A stretch of DNA of 40,605 nucleotides from Thoreauomyces humboldtii (GCA_027596035.1 JADGJA010000114.1:1-40605); one strand, 5' to 3'. Counted from the first letter of the stretch, positions 1-10,851 are shown. Notes: generated by a model from the letters alone, not told the origin. A program made the numbers and translations.

Positions 1-409
1 CGGCGGGCGTGGGCGGGATGGTGGGGGGGCCGAGTGGGTGTCGGGTGGGGAGAGGGGAGAGGGGAGAGGGAGAGACTCTTCTTCCCACGCTCTCCCTGCT
101 CTGCTCTCTCTCTCTCTCTCTCGTCCTTCTTCTTCCATACACACATGTACAGGTGCGCTTCACCATACTGGTTCCTGGCGATTCCCCACCGGGTATACTC
201 ACCCTTGTACATATCTCCAGTCTCATATAGAGTAGCAGCATCGAGAGCCATTCTTACCAGCAGCCTCCTTGTCCTTTTTTCTTTCTTGTCGTCGGTGCAT
301 CTTCGTTCACATACCCACATCCTCATTCCTTGCAACTCCACACCCCCCACCGACCTCCTGTCACCGCAAACTCGATCCCTCCTACTTGTAACCCTACACA
401 AAGCCAACG
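1..409 (+). promoter_or_regulatory. Upstream and 5' leader region of the first gene, pyrimidine-rich
   Basis: No gene is supported here. The region begins G-rich, then becomes strongly CT-rich, with an uninterrupted CT dinucleotide run at about 104-122 followed by further TC-rich sequence towards the start codon at 410. CT tracts of this kind are common in promoters and 5' leaders of fungal genes. The open frames across this stretch are low-complexity products of the CT repeat and are not taken as coding. Confidence 0.45.
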
Positions 410-1166
410 ATGGATTACCTGTCTTCCGCTCCGTTTCTCGCCATGGCACCACCACCCCCTGGATTCCCAGCGTTCCAGATGCCGGATCTCAGCCCTCTTC
501 TGTTTGGCAACGGTTCCGTCCCGTCCTCCCACGTCGTCGCTCCGTTCAGCGGTGTCGCCCCCGCCATTGACCAGGACACCGCCAGTGACTCTGGTAGCAG
601 TGTTGGCACCTTGGAGGCGGCCTTTGATGGAAGCCGTCACGCTGCGCTTGCCGACGTGGCACCACCCAAGGGTGTTAGTTTCAGAGAGGTGAGCAGAGCG
701 GTTTATTGCTTTCTGAGACCTCGGGGCCCCATTCTAGATTGCTGATCCGCATCCGTTCCTCCAGTATGTGACGGTGGCGTACACTTGGGGCGGGGACGAG
801 TACGACCGAACCAGCACCGACGTAGCTCCATTGAGGAAGGAAGATCTCATCGAACTCCTGCTTTACCGCGCCGAGATGCAGCGCTTCACCCGTCAGCTCT
901 TGCAGCTGCGCAAGGAGCACGTCGAGGCCAACCGGCGTTACGCCGTCTACCAGGAGATGATGGCTATCCAGGCCCATCGCGCGGCGCAGTACGCGTACAT
1001 GGACCGCGGCCCCATGAGTCCGGGAAGTGGCTTTCCGACTCTTTCGCCGGGCGTGTATGCTCCGCACAACCACTACCATCACCACCACCAGAACTCGGCG
1101 TACTTCCCCCCTGCACAGACCTACCATGGTGGCTACCAGGCCCAGAGCACCAACGTCATGTACTAA
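410..1166 (+). CDS. Small disordered protein with a PP1-docking-like RVxF motif
   Basis: Two exons, 410-688 and 765-1166, joined by a 76-bp GT-AG intron in phase 0, give 226 residues. The start at 410 has a good context and the upstream frame gives nothing better. The N-terminal 75 residues are Pro/Ser-rich. The splice joins a conserved-looking block, KGVSFRE followed by a YTWGGDEYDRTS segment; the first part fits the RVxF docking motif for protein phosphatase 1, and the EYDR ending occurs in many uncharacterised fungal proteins as far as I recall. Next comes a basic helical, probably coiled-coil stretch of about 40 residues (YRAEMQRFTRQLLQLRKEH). The C-terminus is rich in Tyr, His and Pro with a short His run. 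It could be a PP1 regulatory subunit, but this rests only on the motif. Its 3' end faces that of the next gene. Confidence 0.75.
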
Positions 1167-1675
1167 AAGCACTCACGATACCGGATCGATCGACATATCG
1201 CGCTAGAACCGAAAAACCCTGTACAGCATTTTATTCCCACCTACACCCAGCAACCCTCGGACGATATCGAGCGTCACCCTTTCGCCAACAAATTCTCGGC
1301 GACATCGATCTTGGTCTTATATCCGACCCTCAACATATTTATTAGACGGACCCCAAGACCGGTCGCTCTGTCACCCCGGGAAATGTAGATACATAATCCA
1401 ATCCCCCTTTTGTTTGTTTCCCCATTCCTTACATGCTATATGCTATGCTGCTTTTTTAAATCAATCACATATGGTTTTGCTTTCTTATGCTGCGACCTGT
1501 CGAGCAAGCCTGCTTCCCATCGTGGAAGGGGCCAGATGGACGCAACCACCGGTCGAAGGGCAGCATGATTTGAGATGTATAACTTGGCAGGCAGCCTCAT
1601 CGTCGGCAGCATCATCGTCAGCAGCATGCCCGCTGTTTATCATTCTAAATGTACTTTCAAAAATATACTTGCTCT
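1167..1675. other. Intergenic region between convergent genes
   Basis: Shared 3' flank of two convergent genes. It holds an imperfect GCAGCATCATC-type repeat at about 1590-1628 and AT-richer sequence towards 1650. The short open frames on both strands show no recognisable protein features. Confidence 0.5.
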
Positions 1676-4600
1676 TCATGCAAATGGCTCCATCGGTGGA
1701 CTGTCCCCGTCCTCTAATCGCGAGAAATCAGCCACGCTGGCCCGTCTGTGAAGTCCTTCCATCTCTTGCGTCTTGATGATGTTGTCGCATGGCGTTCCAT
1801 CTTCGGAGCTCTTGTGTTTCATGCCAGGCCCAGGTGGATGTAACATGACGGATCCCGTGCGATGGCCCGTCGCCCTCTCGTAGAACTCGCGTGGGTAACC
1901 CGCTCGTTCGTCGGTTCCCGATGTGTCGGGCAGCTTCTCGATCTGTCGGACGAGTTTCTGACCTTGCTTGTTGAGGTGGTACGGGAAGAGACGTGCATAG
2001 ATGGGGGTCGAGACGATCCGTGATGTCACCTTGAACGTGTTGAATCGTTCCCAAAGAAGGAGTTGCCATTCATAGACGACGCTATGGACCGATATGACGA
2101 CGCTGTTTTTGAGGGAGTTCAAAACATCCGACCGTGAGAAAAACTCGGAACATCTGACGTTTCCGTCGATTGTTGTTCTTCCTTACGTTGCAAAGATGCA
2201 TATCGTTGCCCATACACCGACGATGTCGCTTTGACTTGCGCTCAGGCTATTTGAGAAGTAGAGGATTCCCACAAACGTCGTGATGTTCCAGGTCCATACG
2301 ACGAAGCCGTAGATGCTAGTAAATGTCGTAAGTTCGGATGAACCCCGTGGGAAGTTTGACAAAATACTTACTTATTCACATGCTGGAACCGGTATGGTCG
2401 AAAGCGCTTGACCTGTTCAGAAAGAGAGCAAGGGTTAAACAACAAAGTGTGAAAAGACGCTCAATGAGTCGAACTTACAATAAATCCATCAGCGTTGAAA
2501 ATGATCAAGTTGATGACCGAAATGAACAACGGATAATCCGCGAGGGTGACAGGAACCACCATCAGCACGAGACTCATGCACGATCGATACGTCTCGAACC
2601 ACCAGGCCGAGTCATTGTACAGGTCGAACAAGATGCCGTAACGCTGAACCACGAGGTTGTCGTTCAGACGCTTTCGATACTTGATGGATAGGAGGACGAC
2701 GACGACAGGAATGCCTGCAGCGTAGAAAACACATCCGGCAATGGCGGCTTTCCTTGCGCTATACCATTCTGCGGTGTAGCAGGTGATGTCGGGCTGCGCG
2801 ACCATGTACGAACGATCGACTGTCGATGTTTCTCTTTGTCAACGAATTTGGAACGTCTGAGCAAACCTTTCTGCACAAACTCACCGTCAGTCGCACACTC
2901 GAACACCTCGACGAACTTCTCCGCAAGTGGAATATGGGCCAGAACGAGTAATGCGAGGAAAGCGTTGACGGTGGCGCTTTTCGCAGTCGTCGTGGCATCC
3001 ATCCAAGACATCCTGGGCTTGCGGAAGGCGATGGCCCAGAAGGTCCAGGTTGTGGTCATGGAACACAGGAACGCAAGGATGATCAGCGGTAGCCCCAGCA
3101 TGAAACCATTCCAACTCGCAAACTGCACTGAAGTGTCAGGAGTCAGCTCAAAACCCAAGGTGATACTTCAGAAACGTTACCTGAAGGTTGAGCGCACACG
3201 TCACCGCAGTGTTCCGCAGATCGATGTTGATGTATCCAAAGGACTTCCCGATGCCATCGAAGGCTTCTTGCCAGTTCATAGGATTTGCGAAAATCAATCC
3301 AGAAACTTGAATGAAGAGAAGTAACATGTTCGTGCTTGCCATGTTCAAGACTAGAAGTAACATTCAGACATTGTTGCATATGACAGTTTCAGCGTATGGG
3401 CGGGGTGAGGGACATACCAGTAGTTGCGCACCACAGACCTAGCCCGCAGAAAGCAAAGCCACCAAATATCATCGCGATGATTGGACGAACGGTTGAAACC
3501 CCAGAACAGGTCTCGCATTGATCGCCGACCAAGTAGGCGCCCAAAGTACACGAGCTGCAGCGCGAGCCCGTAAAACCGTCTTTACATGTACCATCCTGTG
3601 TCCGCGGAGGTGAGTCGCCAGATGGTCGCAAGCTTCGAGGCCATGGTACCTACTTCCACCGACGGACAAGCTGAGGCCACGAAGCACTCGAGAAATATTG
3701 TCGGAGAACTGCGGAAACACGGTCAGCTGGTGCGGGGGGTTGCGGGGGGAAAGAGAGAGGGAACCGCAGAGGTCGACCGACTCACTTCAACGCTTGATGA
3801 TATCCGTACTGCGGGTACGGCTGCCCGTCTTGTCCCGGGCAGATGGCATTCGCTGTAGCAAGGTTTTGGATTAACTGAAGAAAGCATCACTGCTTTCGCT
3901 CCCGCTCGCACCTGGGCAGACAGTGCACTCGGATGCATTGGCGGTCAGTATGTACGTCCCTGGCGAGCAGTTCGGCGTGAATTCGAATGGCAGGGAGTTG
4001 AGCGATGCCAGTGCGGAATAAGCGTAGACCTCGAAGCGTGTAGGGCCGGCAATGCGCTCAGGGACCTGGCATCGGATCTCGACGGGACTAATTACCGTTG
4101 TGTTCGTGGATTGCACACCGCCAAATGCACACTGAGAGAATCAGAGCATTAGTGTCCTGTCAGTTACATTGCAGGTCCACTTGAACAGACCTGCGTGGTT
4201 CCCGCGTTGTCACGAAACCCTTCCCCCGTGACCGTGACCCACTCAGTGGAGCCACTCACGACATTGGCTGGAGACACGGACGCGACGGTCACATTGCCAC
4301 ATGAGACGGCGATAATTTGAGAGATGTTAGGTGTGGGACAGAAGAAGTTGTTTCCATTCAAAGTGATCAGTGCACTCGAAAGTACGCTCATAGAAGAAGG
4401 TATGTAGCCGGACATCTGATTGTTCGAAAGGTCCACTTCATTGAGCTGGGAGAGCCGGCTGATTTCCGTCGGTATTGACCTGAAAAACTTTCCGTTCAAT
4501 GCTCCGGTGGACCACTGGTGCGGAAGTAAGTCCTTACCCAGTCAGATAGTTATCGGAAAGGTCGAGCACACCCAAACTAGGCGCTCCGACTATGTCGGCC

Positions 4601-5666
4601 GTGAGTCCACCAACTAGCGAAGCATTCTTGATCGAAACTTGTGCCAGGTAGAAGTTCTTCCAGAAAGCTGTAGGAATGCTCCCGTTAAGCCGCGAGTAAC
4701 TGAGATTGATGTGATCCAGGAACCGGGGCAGAGTGGTCGCCGGCATCCCGGTGCAATCCAAGCCGAACGTGCTCATATCCATGCGGCGGATCCGATCGGA
4801 AGAGCATGTTATGCCGTCCCATCCGATGACTGGCCGACACGGATTTTCTATGAGGTTGGGCAGGTCCCAATTGACGAGGGACCAATCTGTTGCGGCACAT
4901 GCGTCTACCCACTGCATCAACTGTTGCCCATGGTCAGTGGCGCAGGATGTCCAGCAGGTTTCGAGGATAGGCCAAGTACCTTCAGTTTGTCATCGTTTTT
5001 ACACCAGGCTCCATAATATCCATTATCGCAGATACAGATGCCGTTGGAGCACGTCCCTTGTCCAAAGCAGTCAAACGGGCACCCAAGAAGGGAGCGGTCA
5101 ACCTGCGCACCGTTCATGGAGTAAATGGCTGCGAAGCCATCTCGGTTCACGGTTGAGTCGGACTGAAAGTTGACGAGGGCAGAGCTCCCCGGAACGACAA
5201 TGTCGAAAAGAGTATGGTTTCCGAATGTGGCAACCAGTGGATCGTCCGTGGTCGTGCCTTCGTACACGTAGCCCTGTTTCGAGGAAAAGGATCAGATTTA
5301 TATCTGATGACGGAGAAACCCCGGAGACATGCCACATGCGTAATCACAGCAATCCTCCAGCTCCACTGCAAGCAACTCGATTGTGATCGAAGTCGCCGCA
5401 TTCCCAGCTGAGTCCACCGGCTGCAACAGGTAGGTGCAATTCGAGTCAACACTGTATTCCCCGGAACTGTCGTGACTGAGGAGGGTAAAAGGAACGCGGA
5501 GTTGGTGACGGTCGCTTTGAAGCGAACCTAAGGCTTCATACCTCCATATCCAACCATACGGCTGAGTGAACGTTGTGACCAGATCGTTCCGAACGTGGTT
5601 CATGCATAGTCCGACTACATCTGTTGCTAGGAGGATGACGGCAAAGAACGGCGAGCCGAAATGCAT
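1676..5666 (-). CDS. Receptor-like multi-pass membrane protein with CUB, EGF, LRR, IPT/TIG and Cys-rich ectodomain
   Basis: Fourteen exons, 5' to 3': 5666-5340, 5273-4980, 4920-4538, 4479-4191, 4131-3912, 3852-3786, 3708-3654, 3595-3418, 3350-3181, 3122-2885, 2819-2479, 2412-2372, 2315-2187, 2102-1676; 1052 residues. The order is: signal peptide; a CUB-like domain (about 35-165, with NCTYLL and VYEG); an EGF module (about 173-200, CFGQGTCSNGICICDNGYYG); plant-type leucine-rich repeats (about 208-390, such as LDLSDNYLTGSIPTEISRL); an IPT/TIG domain (GEGFRDNAGTTQCAFGG); ephrin-receptor-like Cys repeats; then eight or nine membrane segments and an acidic tail of about 140 residues. The membrane part has RYGILFDLY...WWFETYRS, a signature of the polytopic region of similar proteins in algae, oomycetes and chytrids. 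A role in surface sensing or adhesion is inference. The first intron needs a GC donor. The last acceptor could instead lie 51 bp upstream, at 2154, in frame. Confidence 0.85.
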
Positions 5667-6032
5667 CTTGGGAAGAAGCGATGGAGAAGAGAGGTGAATG
5701 GCACTCCCTGCCTGCGACGGAGAGCGTCAAGGGGGGAAAAGAAAACAAACAGAGCGGCCAGGTGACCGCTGGCTGACTTTCTGACGATCCTAATATGCTA
5801 TCAACCATCCCATTCCTCCACCACCCTGGGTCTGCCGAGGGAATGAGGGAATGGGCAGCGGGAAACCTTGGGGGCTGATGTAAGCTCCGACCAGGTGGCT
5901 GTGCATCTGCGTCCCCCAAAAAAGTACGTTTGTCCGATCCCCTGGACGAGTGCCGACCAGAATTTCTTCCCGACGATAACGCGCTGTGCAAGTCCTGCTT
6001 GCAGCAGAAGTCATCGTTATTGCGCGCTAGTC
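5667..6032. promoter_or_regulatory. Divergent promoter region
   Basis: This 366-bp gap separates the start codons of the receptor-like gene (-) and the SET-domain gene (+) and must hold both promoters unless the SET gene begins earlier. An in-frame ATG at 5868 would add 55 residues to the SET protein, but that extension looks non-conserved. No clear TATA box is visible. Confidence 0.45.
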
Positions 6033-9000
6033 ATGATTGAACCATATCCGCTGTCAGACGGCTATAGTCGTCCAAACTTATCCCCGCTAGCGACACTTGC
6101 CCGGAAGCAACGGCTGGCCTCCCACTCTGGTCCGAGATATCAGAGGTTTCGCTCAAACCAACACTCCAAAATAACTGCGAGTCTTTTACGTGAGGGAGTA
6201 CCGGTAAAAGTAGGAAATCCCGTTCTTCCCCCGCTGCAGCTGAGGGCTCGCTGACGGAACGCTACAAAGGTCAGCTCATGGAACGAATTGATTGATGTAA
6301 GATCCAGGATAATCAAACTGGAACGGTTGGAACGGGAATAAGACGTTGCATGTTTCCAGCACTTCATCCGGCATACCTATTCGGGCTACTCAGACCAGGA
6401 TATCCGGAGTGGGCAGGCAACAGATTGTTCGGAACCCTTTCTGTTCTTACCGTCCTGCCAGACAGTTCCCGTCACATGCGATGATCCGCGCGTAAAACTT
6501 CGCGGCCGGAAAAAAGTGGTGGCCAATCGTTTCATTGCTGCCAACGAAGTCATCGGGATCTATGAGGGTGCTGTCTCATTCGAATATGAGAAGGTGAGTT
6601 ATAATGTTCGACCTTCTCCTTGCTTTATTTTGCGAGCGCTGATACTTTAGAAAGTTCGAAAGTATCAATGTTTTGAACAAGCTTCAGAAAGAGTGGAAAA
6701 CCTTCGAGTTCCAATGCATGGATGGGGTATCTTGGAACTTTGATAGAAACAGCGCCGTGGCATGTGGTTACAATCCACAGAACGACTTGCCTTGGGGGTC
6801 CCAATTTGAGAATGCTCTCCTTATTGACGGCGACCTCACAACAGGCGCCTATCAAGTACGTGAGCTTCCTGCCTCCGAATTGCTTTTCCTAGTAGCTTAC
6901 CGACATCTGAAAAGTGGGTCACGGAGTTGAACGATTTCCGTTTGGATCCTTTTGATGTTCTGGCGGACACATCCTTAGGACCGCAACCAAACATTGCCAC
7001 AGTGGAAGTCCTTGTGCTAAACTGGTTAGACACGGTCCGCCCGAATTCGTTGACTTCCTTCTACTCACTACAATCCGCCTAGGCCATGCATCTTTATCAT
7101 TGCAAGGGAAAGCATTTCAACAGGCGCCGAGCTTTTGCTCGACTACGGAAGTTACTGGTCGGAGTTTCGTGCAATCGAGCGTGATCAAAGATTTCTGAAG
7201 ACATTCATTTATGAAAAAGTCGACCCTCTCAACGACGAGATACGTCAAATCACTTGCAAACAGGCTATTCTCGAAAACACGCTGCGTGAGCTTAACACGA
7301 TTCTGAGCAGCAAAACGCCGAATGGCATCGCCTTGACGAGTGCTTTAACAAAAACCATGGAGAACCTTCACTCAGATATAGTTGCGGCTCAAGCGGTTAT
7401 TCAATCGCTGGCAGCGTCTGGCGGGCTGGCTCATACGGGCAGCCCTCTCGCCGAAGAACAGCACACACATCAAAGTAGTGAAACCGACGAACCCGGCTCT
7501 ACAGGTGGCCCGATAGCCGTGCGCGTGTCCGCAGAAAAGAAAGCCGAAGGTAAACCTACGGGAATCTCGTGATAAGATGACGTTAATGTATTTTCCCTGA
7601 TGTTCTTCTTGCCACTTGACATAGAATCACCTGATCCACTAACCGCCGGACATCAGCCACTTGGAGGAGTTAAAGCAGTACTTCCGTTGACTCGCAAGCG
7701 GACCCGGGGCCCACTCCCGGAAGTTGAGGGCCCTTTCCTCAAGCGACAAAGGAAAGCTGCCATGCTTGCCCCTTTGTCAGAAGAACAAACTCTCAGGCAA
7801 AGGGACGCCACCCAGCGCATCTGCAAAAAACTTCTGCAAAATCTCTCCGGGCGACCGGCCGCAGAGATATTTGCTGGCCCGATCGACGATGATGAATACC
7901 CTGATTATCATGAGGAAATCGCAGTGCCAATGGATTTCGCCACTGCGCGGCTCAAACTGGACAAGGGTTCCTACGACACTATAGAGGACTTCGTTGATGA
8001 CATGCGTCTGATCTTTTCAAACTGCCTAATGGTGAACCCCCCTGGCCACGAGTACAATGTGGTGGCTCAACGATTCGAATGGTTTTTACCAAAGCTTCTC
8101 TCTGAGCACGTCTGGTTCTGCTCGGATTGCGGGGGCCTTCTCGAACTCTTGGAATGTACCGTATGTCTGCATCGGGCCAAGAGATCGCAGCGAACGTCCT
8201 CGGTTAGCTTTCATGAGGTTAAGAAGCGATTCTATGGCTTCCGGACAAAACAAAAGATCGTGGCGAAATGGTTTCAGAACAGCGTTTATTACAGCGCGGA
8301 AATTGTCGAGGAAACTCCGGATTGCGGGCTTTATCGTGTCGCTTTTTCGGATGGGAATCCGCGCGAACTGGATATCCGCGACATCTTGATGTATCCGGAA
8401 CCAACTCCGGACCAGACCCTAGGGTTGTTACCCGCAGGATCAAAAGCACTGGCATTGCTTCCGCTGGAGAACGACGAATCGGGCGAGGGAGGACGATTCA
8501 TGCCGGCCACCATTGTGTCTTCGTCGGTGACCCAGTGTCAGGTCAAATTTGACTGCGGCGCGATCCGATCGGTGACAGTAACCTGCAAGCGTTCCAACGT
8601 GATCAGTATCGACGAAGGTCACTTTCGACGAAGTCTTCGGCAGATTCGAGAAAAGGCAGAGCTAGAAAACAAAACCGGGAAACCGGGAAAAGATCTTTTA
8701 GTTCCAGCCGTAAAGCCCCCCGATGACTTCCGCGCTGCCATAGCGGGAGCCACAGGGAATATTGCATCGGGTCAAGTTCCGATTCGGCTTACCTGTAATG
8801 ATCTAAAAGACGTCGCTGTGGAGCTGATGCAGTCGGGCGGGAGCGCTGGCGCTGCGCAGGCTAAGAAGAACACATCAATCGCGCCGGCCGACAATGCCGC
8901 AAACTTATGGCCGCTCAATTACAAGCGGGCAGCGGAAAACAAGGTCGTAAGATCCGAAAGCCCACGTAGCGATCGAAGAGTCACACGTGGAGTTTCGTTC

Positions 9001-9471
9001 GACAATGCGCAAACAATGAAAAGTTCATTTGGATTTGTTGCTGCTCCTCTGACCGCGCCGCAAGCGATCCCGGGTGCCCACACCGTCCGACTGGCACCTA
9101 TTAGTAAGCCATGTTTCTCCTCCGCGGCAGTGTCAAGACCACGCCCAAGCGTGGGCAGCGTCACGTCACCCATTGCCCCGGGATCAGTGAGCCCGGCAGC
9201 TGCGCAGGAACCGATTATTGTGTGTATCGAAACAGACGCAGCGAGAATAACGACGTCTGGAGCTGTGGCTAGCACGTTATCTCGACAAGATTCCGCGAGT
9301 TCGAACGGCACATGTCTGTTCGGAGCAGGGAAACCTGCAAACAACCCCAAAGTTACAAAGTATCAACGCCAACGCTCTTCCAGTATTATAATTGTCGATG
9401 ACGGCCCACCGGTCTTGACAGTAGGAAGAGGTGGAAAAGGAGAGGAAACGATCATCATTTTGGACGATTGA
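6033..9471 (+). CDS. SET-domain, bromodomain and Tudor-like chromatin protein with C-terminal SIM-like motifs
   Basis: Seven exons: 6033-6203, 6270-6296 (a 27-nt microexon), 6360-6593, 6655-6855, 6915-7024, 7083-7549, 7625-9471; 1018 residues. The SET domain spans about 115-275: NRFIAANEVIGIYEG, then ELNDFRLDPFD and QPN in place of the usual NHSC region, then GAELLLDYGSYW. A basic patch (TRKRTR...KRQRK, about 426-447) looks like a nuclear signal. A bromodomain follows (about 464-570): EYPDYHEEIAVPMDF and RLIFSNCLMVNPPG, keeping the acetyl-lysine-binding Asn. Then comes a CSDC...CTVC zinc pair and one or two Tudor-like folds (AKWFQNSVYYSAEI, YRVAFSDG). The last 30 residues hold IIIVDD (991-996) and TIIILDD (1012-1018), both resembling SUMO-interaction motifs. 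It probably methylates lysine on histones or other chromatin proteins while reading acetylated marks; this is inferred. The start codon is the least certain part. Confidence 0.85.
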
Positions 9472-10269
9472 TCTTGCAGTCAATAGCATTGCGTCTGTTT
9501 CCCTCGCATCTGGTCTATGGCAACTTCCTCGCTTGCCCTTTCCTCAGAGCCGCACGTTGCCCAGAGGCACGTTGCCTGATATCTGAGCGTTTACAATCAT
9601 CGCATCTATGGCTGCGCCACGGTTGTCAACGCGTTCAAGTCAGGTTTCCCGAACATTCTCTCAAGCCACCACCACGTTCTCCAGTGCATGTGGACGTCCG
9701 CCCATGCGTCATCTTCGGTTGCGGTAAGACTATTCTCGTTCAAATTAAGATCGATAATCGCTCATGATGAACTGGGCAAAGTAGGGGAGCACGCCTGAAG
9801 GTAATGAAACTGAGAAGCGTGAAGAAGACAAGACGCTGTCACGTACAGAACCAAGTTTCAGTTTCGGCACTACTGATTGAGCGAAAAGTCCTGTATACAG
9901 AATGCGAAAAGGGTATAGGCTTCGGTATAACGTTCTGGTTCTATCGCTGGGATCAGAGAAAGATTGCCTGTACACGTGTGTCTGCAGAAAGTAGTGTCGT
10001 GGAAGTGTACTGCACGAACAATTGCGGAGCCAAGAGCCCTAACCCCACTGAATCATTGCTGCGCATTTCGAACGCGCACGGGAAGTCATACGAACGTCCC
10101 AACTTCCTGCATTCCTGCCTTCGACAATTTCGAGGCGTTGTTTCTCGCTCGCTAACACTGAAAGGCCGCCCGTACAAGTCCTTCATACGCCCGTACGGCC
10201 CTTTCGATGCTCGAACCGACGCCCTTTTGATCAGCCGGGGGATCCCCAACGCGTGGAAGACGAGTTGCA
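9472..10269. other. Gene-poor stretch downstream of the SET gene
   Basis: About 800 bp without a supported gene. Open frames on both strands (for example 9804-10292, +) lack domain features, and no consistent intron model extends them. The stretch lies between the SET-bromodomain gene and a partial copy of it, so it may be decayed sequence from the same duplication, but I see no clear alignment to upstream exons. A GC-rich imperfect inverted repeat built on CCGTAC/GTACGG lies at about 10163-10201. Confidence 0.4.
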
Positions 10270-10734
10270 ACGGGAATCTGATGATAAGTTGAGGTTGATG
10301 ACGTTACCCTGACGCTTTCCTTGCCACTTGACACAGCACCGCCTGATCCACTAACCGCTGGACATCAGCCACTTGGAGGAGTTAAGGCAGCACTTCCGTT
10401 GACTCGCAAACGGACCCGGACCGCACTCCTGGATTTTGAGGGCCCTTTCTTCAAGCGGCAAAGGAAAGCTGCCATGCCTACCCATCTGTCAGACGAACGA
10501 ACTCTTACGACGTCCAAGAACACACTCGATGTCGTCCCGCCACACAGCATCCTCGCGCAGCATCCTCAAACAGCCCCTTTGTACTGTGCGTTCAAGGATT
10601 CAACGCATTTTGTGCCCCGCTTCATCCATTCGATGAAGGAGAGTGCAAAGGGGAAAGCGTCGCAAAGCGACGGGATCGACCGGGATCGACGAGCGACGAG
10701 CGAAAGCACCGAACGAAACAGGCGCTCGTAGCGT
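10270..10734 (+). pseudogene. Truncated duplicate of the SET-bromodomain gene (intron 6 end plus start of exon 7)
   Basis: Positions about 10270-10508 align with 7558-7795 of the SET-bromodomain gene at roughly 80-85% identity by eye. The match covers the 3' end of intron 6, its acceptor (CTTGACACAG here, CTTGACATAG in the parent) and the first 55 or so codons of exon 7. The encoded peptide keeps DPLTAGHQPLGGVKA exactly, and both basic clusters, TRKRTR and KRQRKAAM. There is no indel in the coding part. Past LSDERTL the similarity stops just before the bromodomain, and an unrelated frame runs on to a stop at 10731. No SET, bromodomain or Tudor part remains, so it is best read as a duplicated fragment, although the retained frame leaves some chance that it is expressed as a small protein or used as an exon. 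Confidence 0.7.
10658..10705. repeat. Short hairpin and tandem 10-mer block
   Basis: A perfect 6-bp inverted repeat, CGTCGC-AAA-GCGACG at 10658-10672, runs into two identical copies of CGGGATCGAC (10671-10680 and 10681-10690) and then a GAGCGAC repeat. It lies between the gene relic and the tRNA. It could be a scar of duplication or insertion; no function is implied. Confidence 0.6.
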
Positions 10735-10775
10735 AATGGAGCTGGTGTAAAAAAACAGCAATCTTTCCATCAAAA

Positions 10776-10847
10776 TCCTCATTGGTCCAGTGGTTAGGAT
10801 CTGCCGCTCTCACCGGCATGGCCAGGGTTCGATTCCCTGATGGGGAA
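10776..10847 (+). tRNA. tRNA-Glu (anticodon CTC)
   Basis: The 72-nt sequence folds into a cloverleaf. The acceptor stem pairs TCCTCAT with ATGGGGA (one G-T wobble), followed by discriminator A. The D arm has the usual GGTCCAGTGGTTAGGA. The anticodon stem TGCCG/CGGCA encloses the loop CTCTCAC, which gives anticodon CTC. The T arm CAGGG/CCCTG encloses TTCGATT. There is no intron, and CCA is not encoded, as in eukaryotes. Boxes A and B are in the D and T arms. A TTTT run at 10852-10855 is a suitable RNA polymerase III terminator. It reads GAG glutamate codons. Confidence 0.95.
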
Positions 10848-10851
10848 TACA

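Noticed and set aside
29..235. Open frames rich in Ser and Leu at the left edge
   Set aside because: They are translations of the CT-repeat leader and have no protein features.
1590..1628. Possible short repeat array
   Set aside because: An imperfect trinucleotide-type repeat, with no spacers of CRISPR type, in a eukaryotic 3' flank.
2154..2186. 33-bp final intron in the receptor-like gene
   Set aside because: The acceptor at 2154 is in frame but gives an intron far shorter than all others (55 bp or more); the acceptor giving 84 bp was preferred.
5868..6254. Earlier start for the SET protein at 5868
   Set aside because: It is in frame with 6033 but adds 55 residues of non-conserved character and would fill half of the divergent promoter. 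Not excluded, but less likely.
9804..10292. Open frame of 162 codons upstream of the relic
   Set aside because: No domain, unusual composition, and an overlapping minus-strand frame of similar quality; it ends within the relic's intron sequence.
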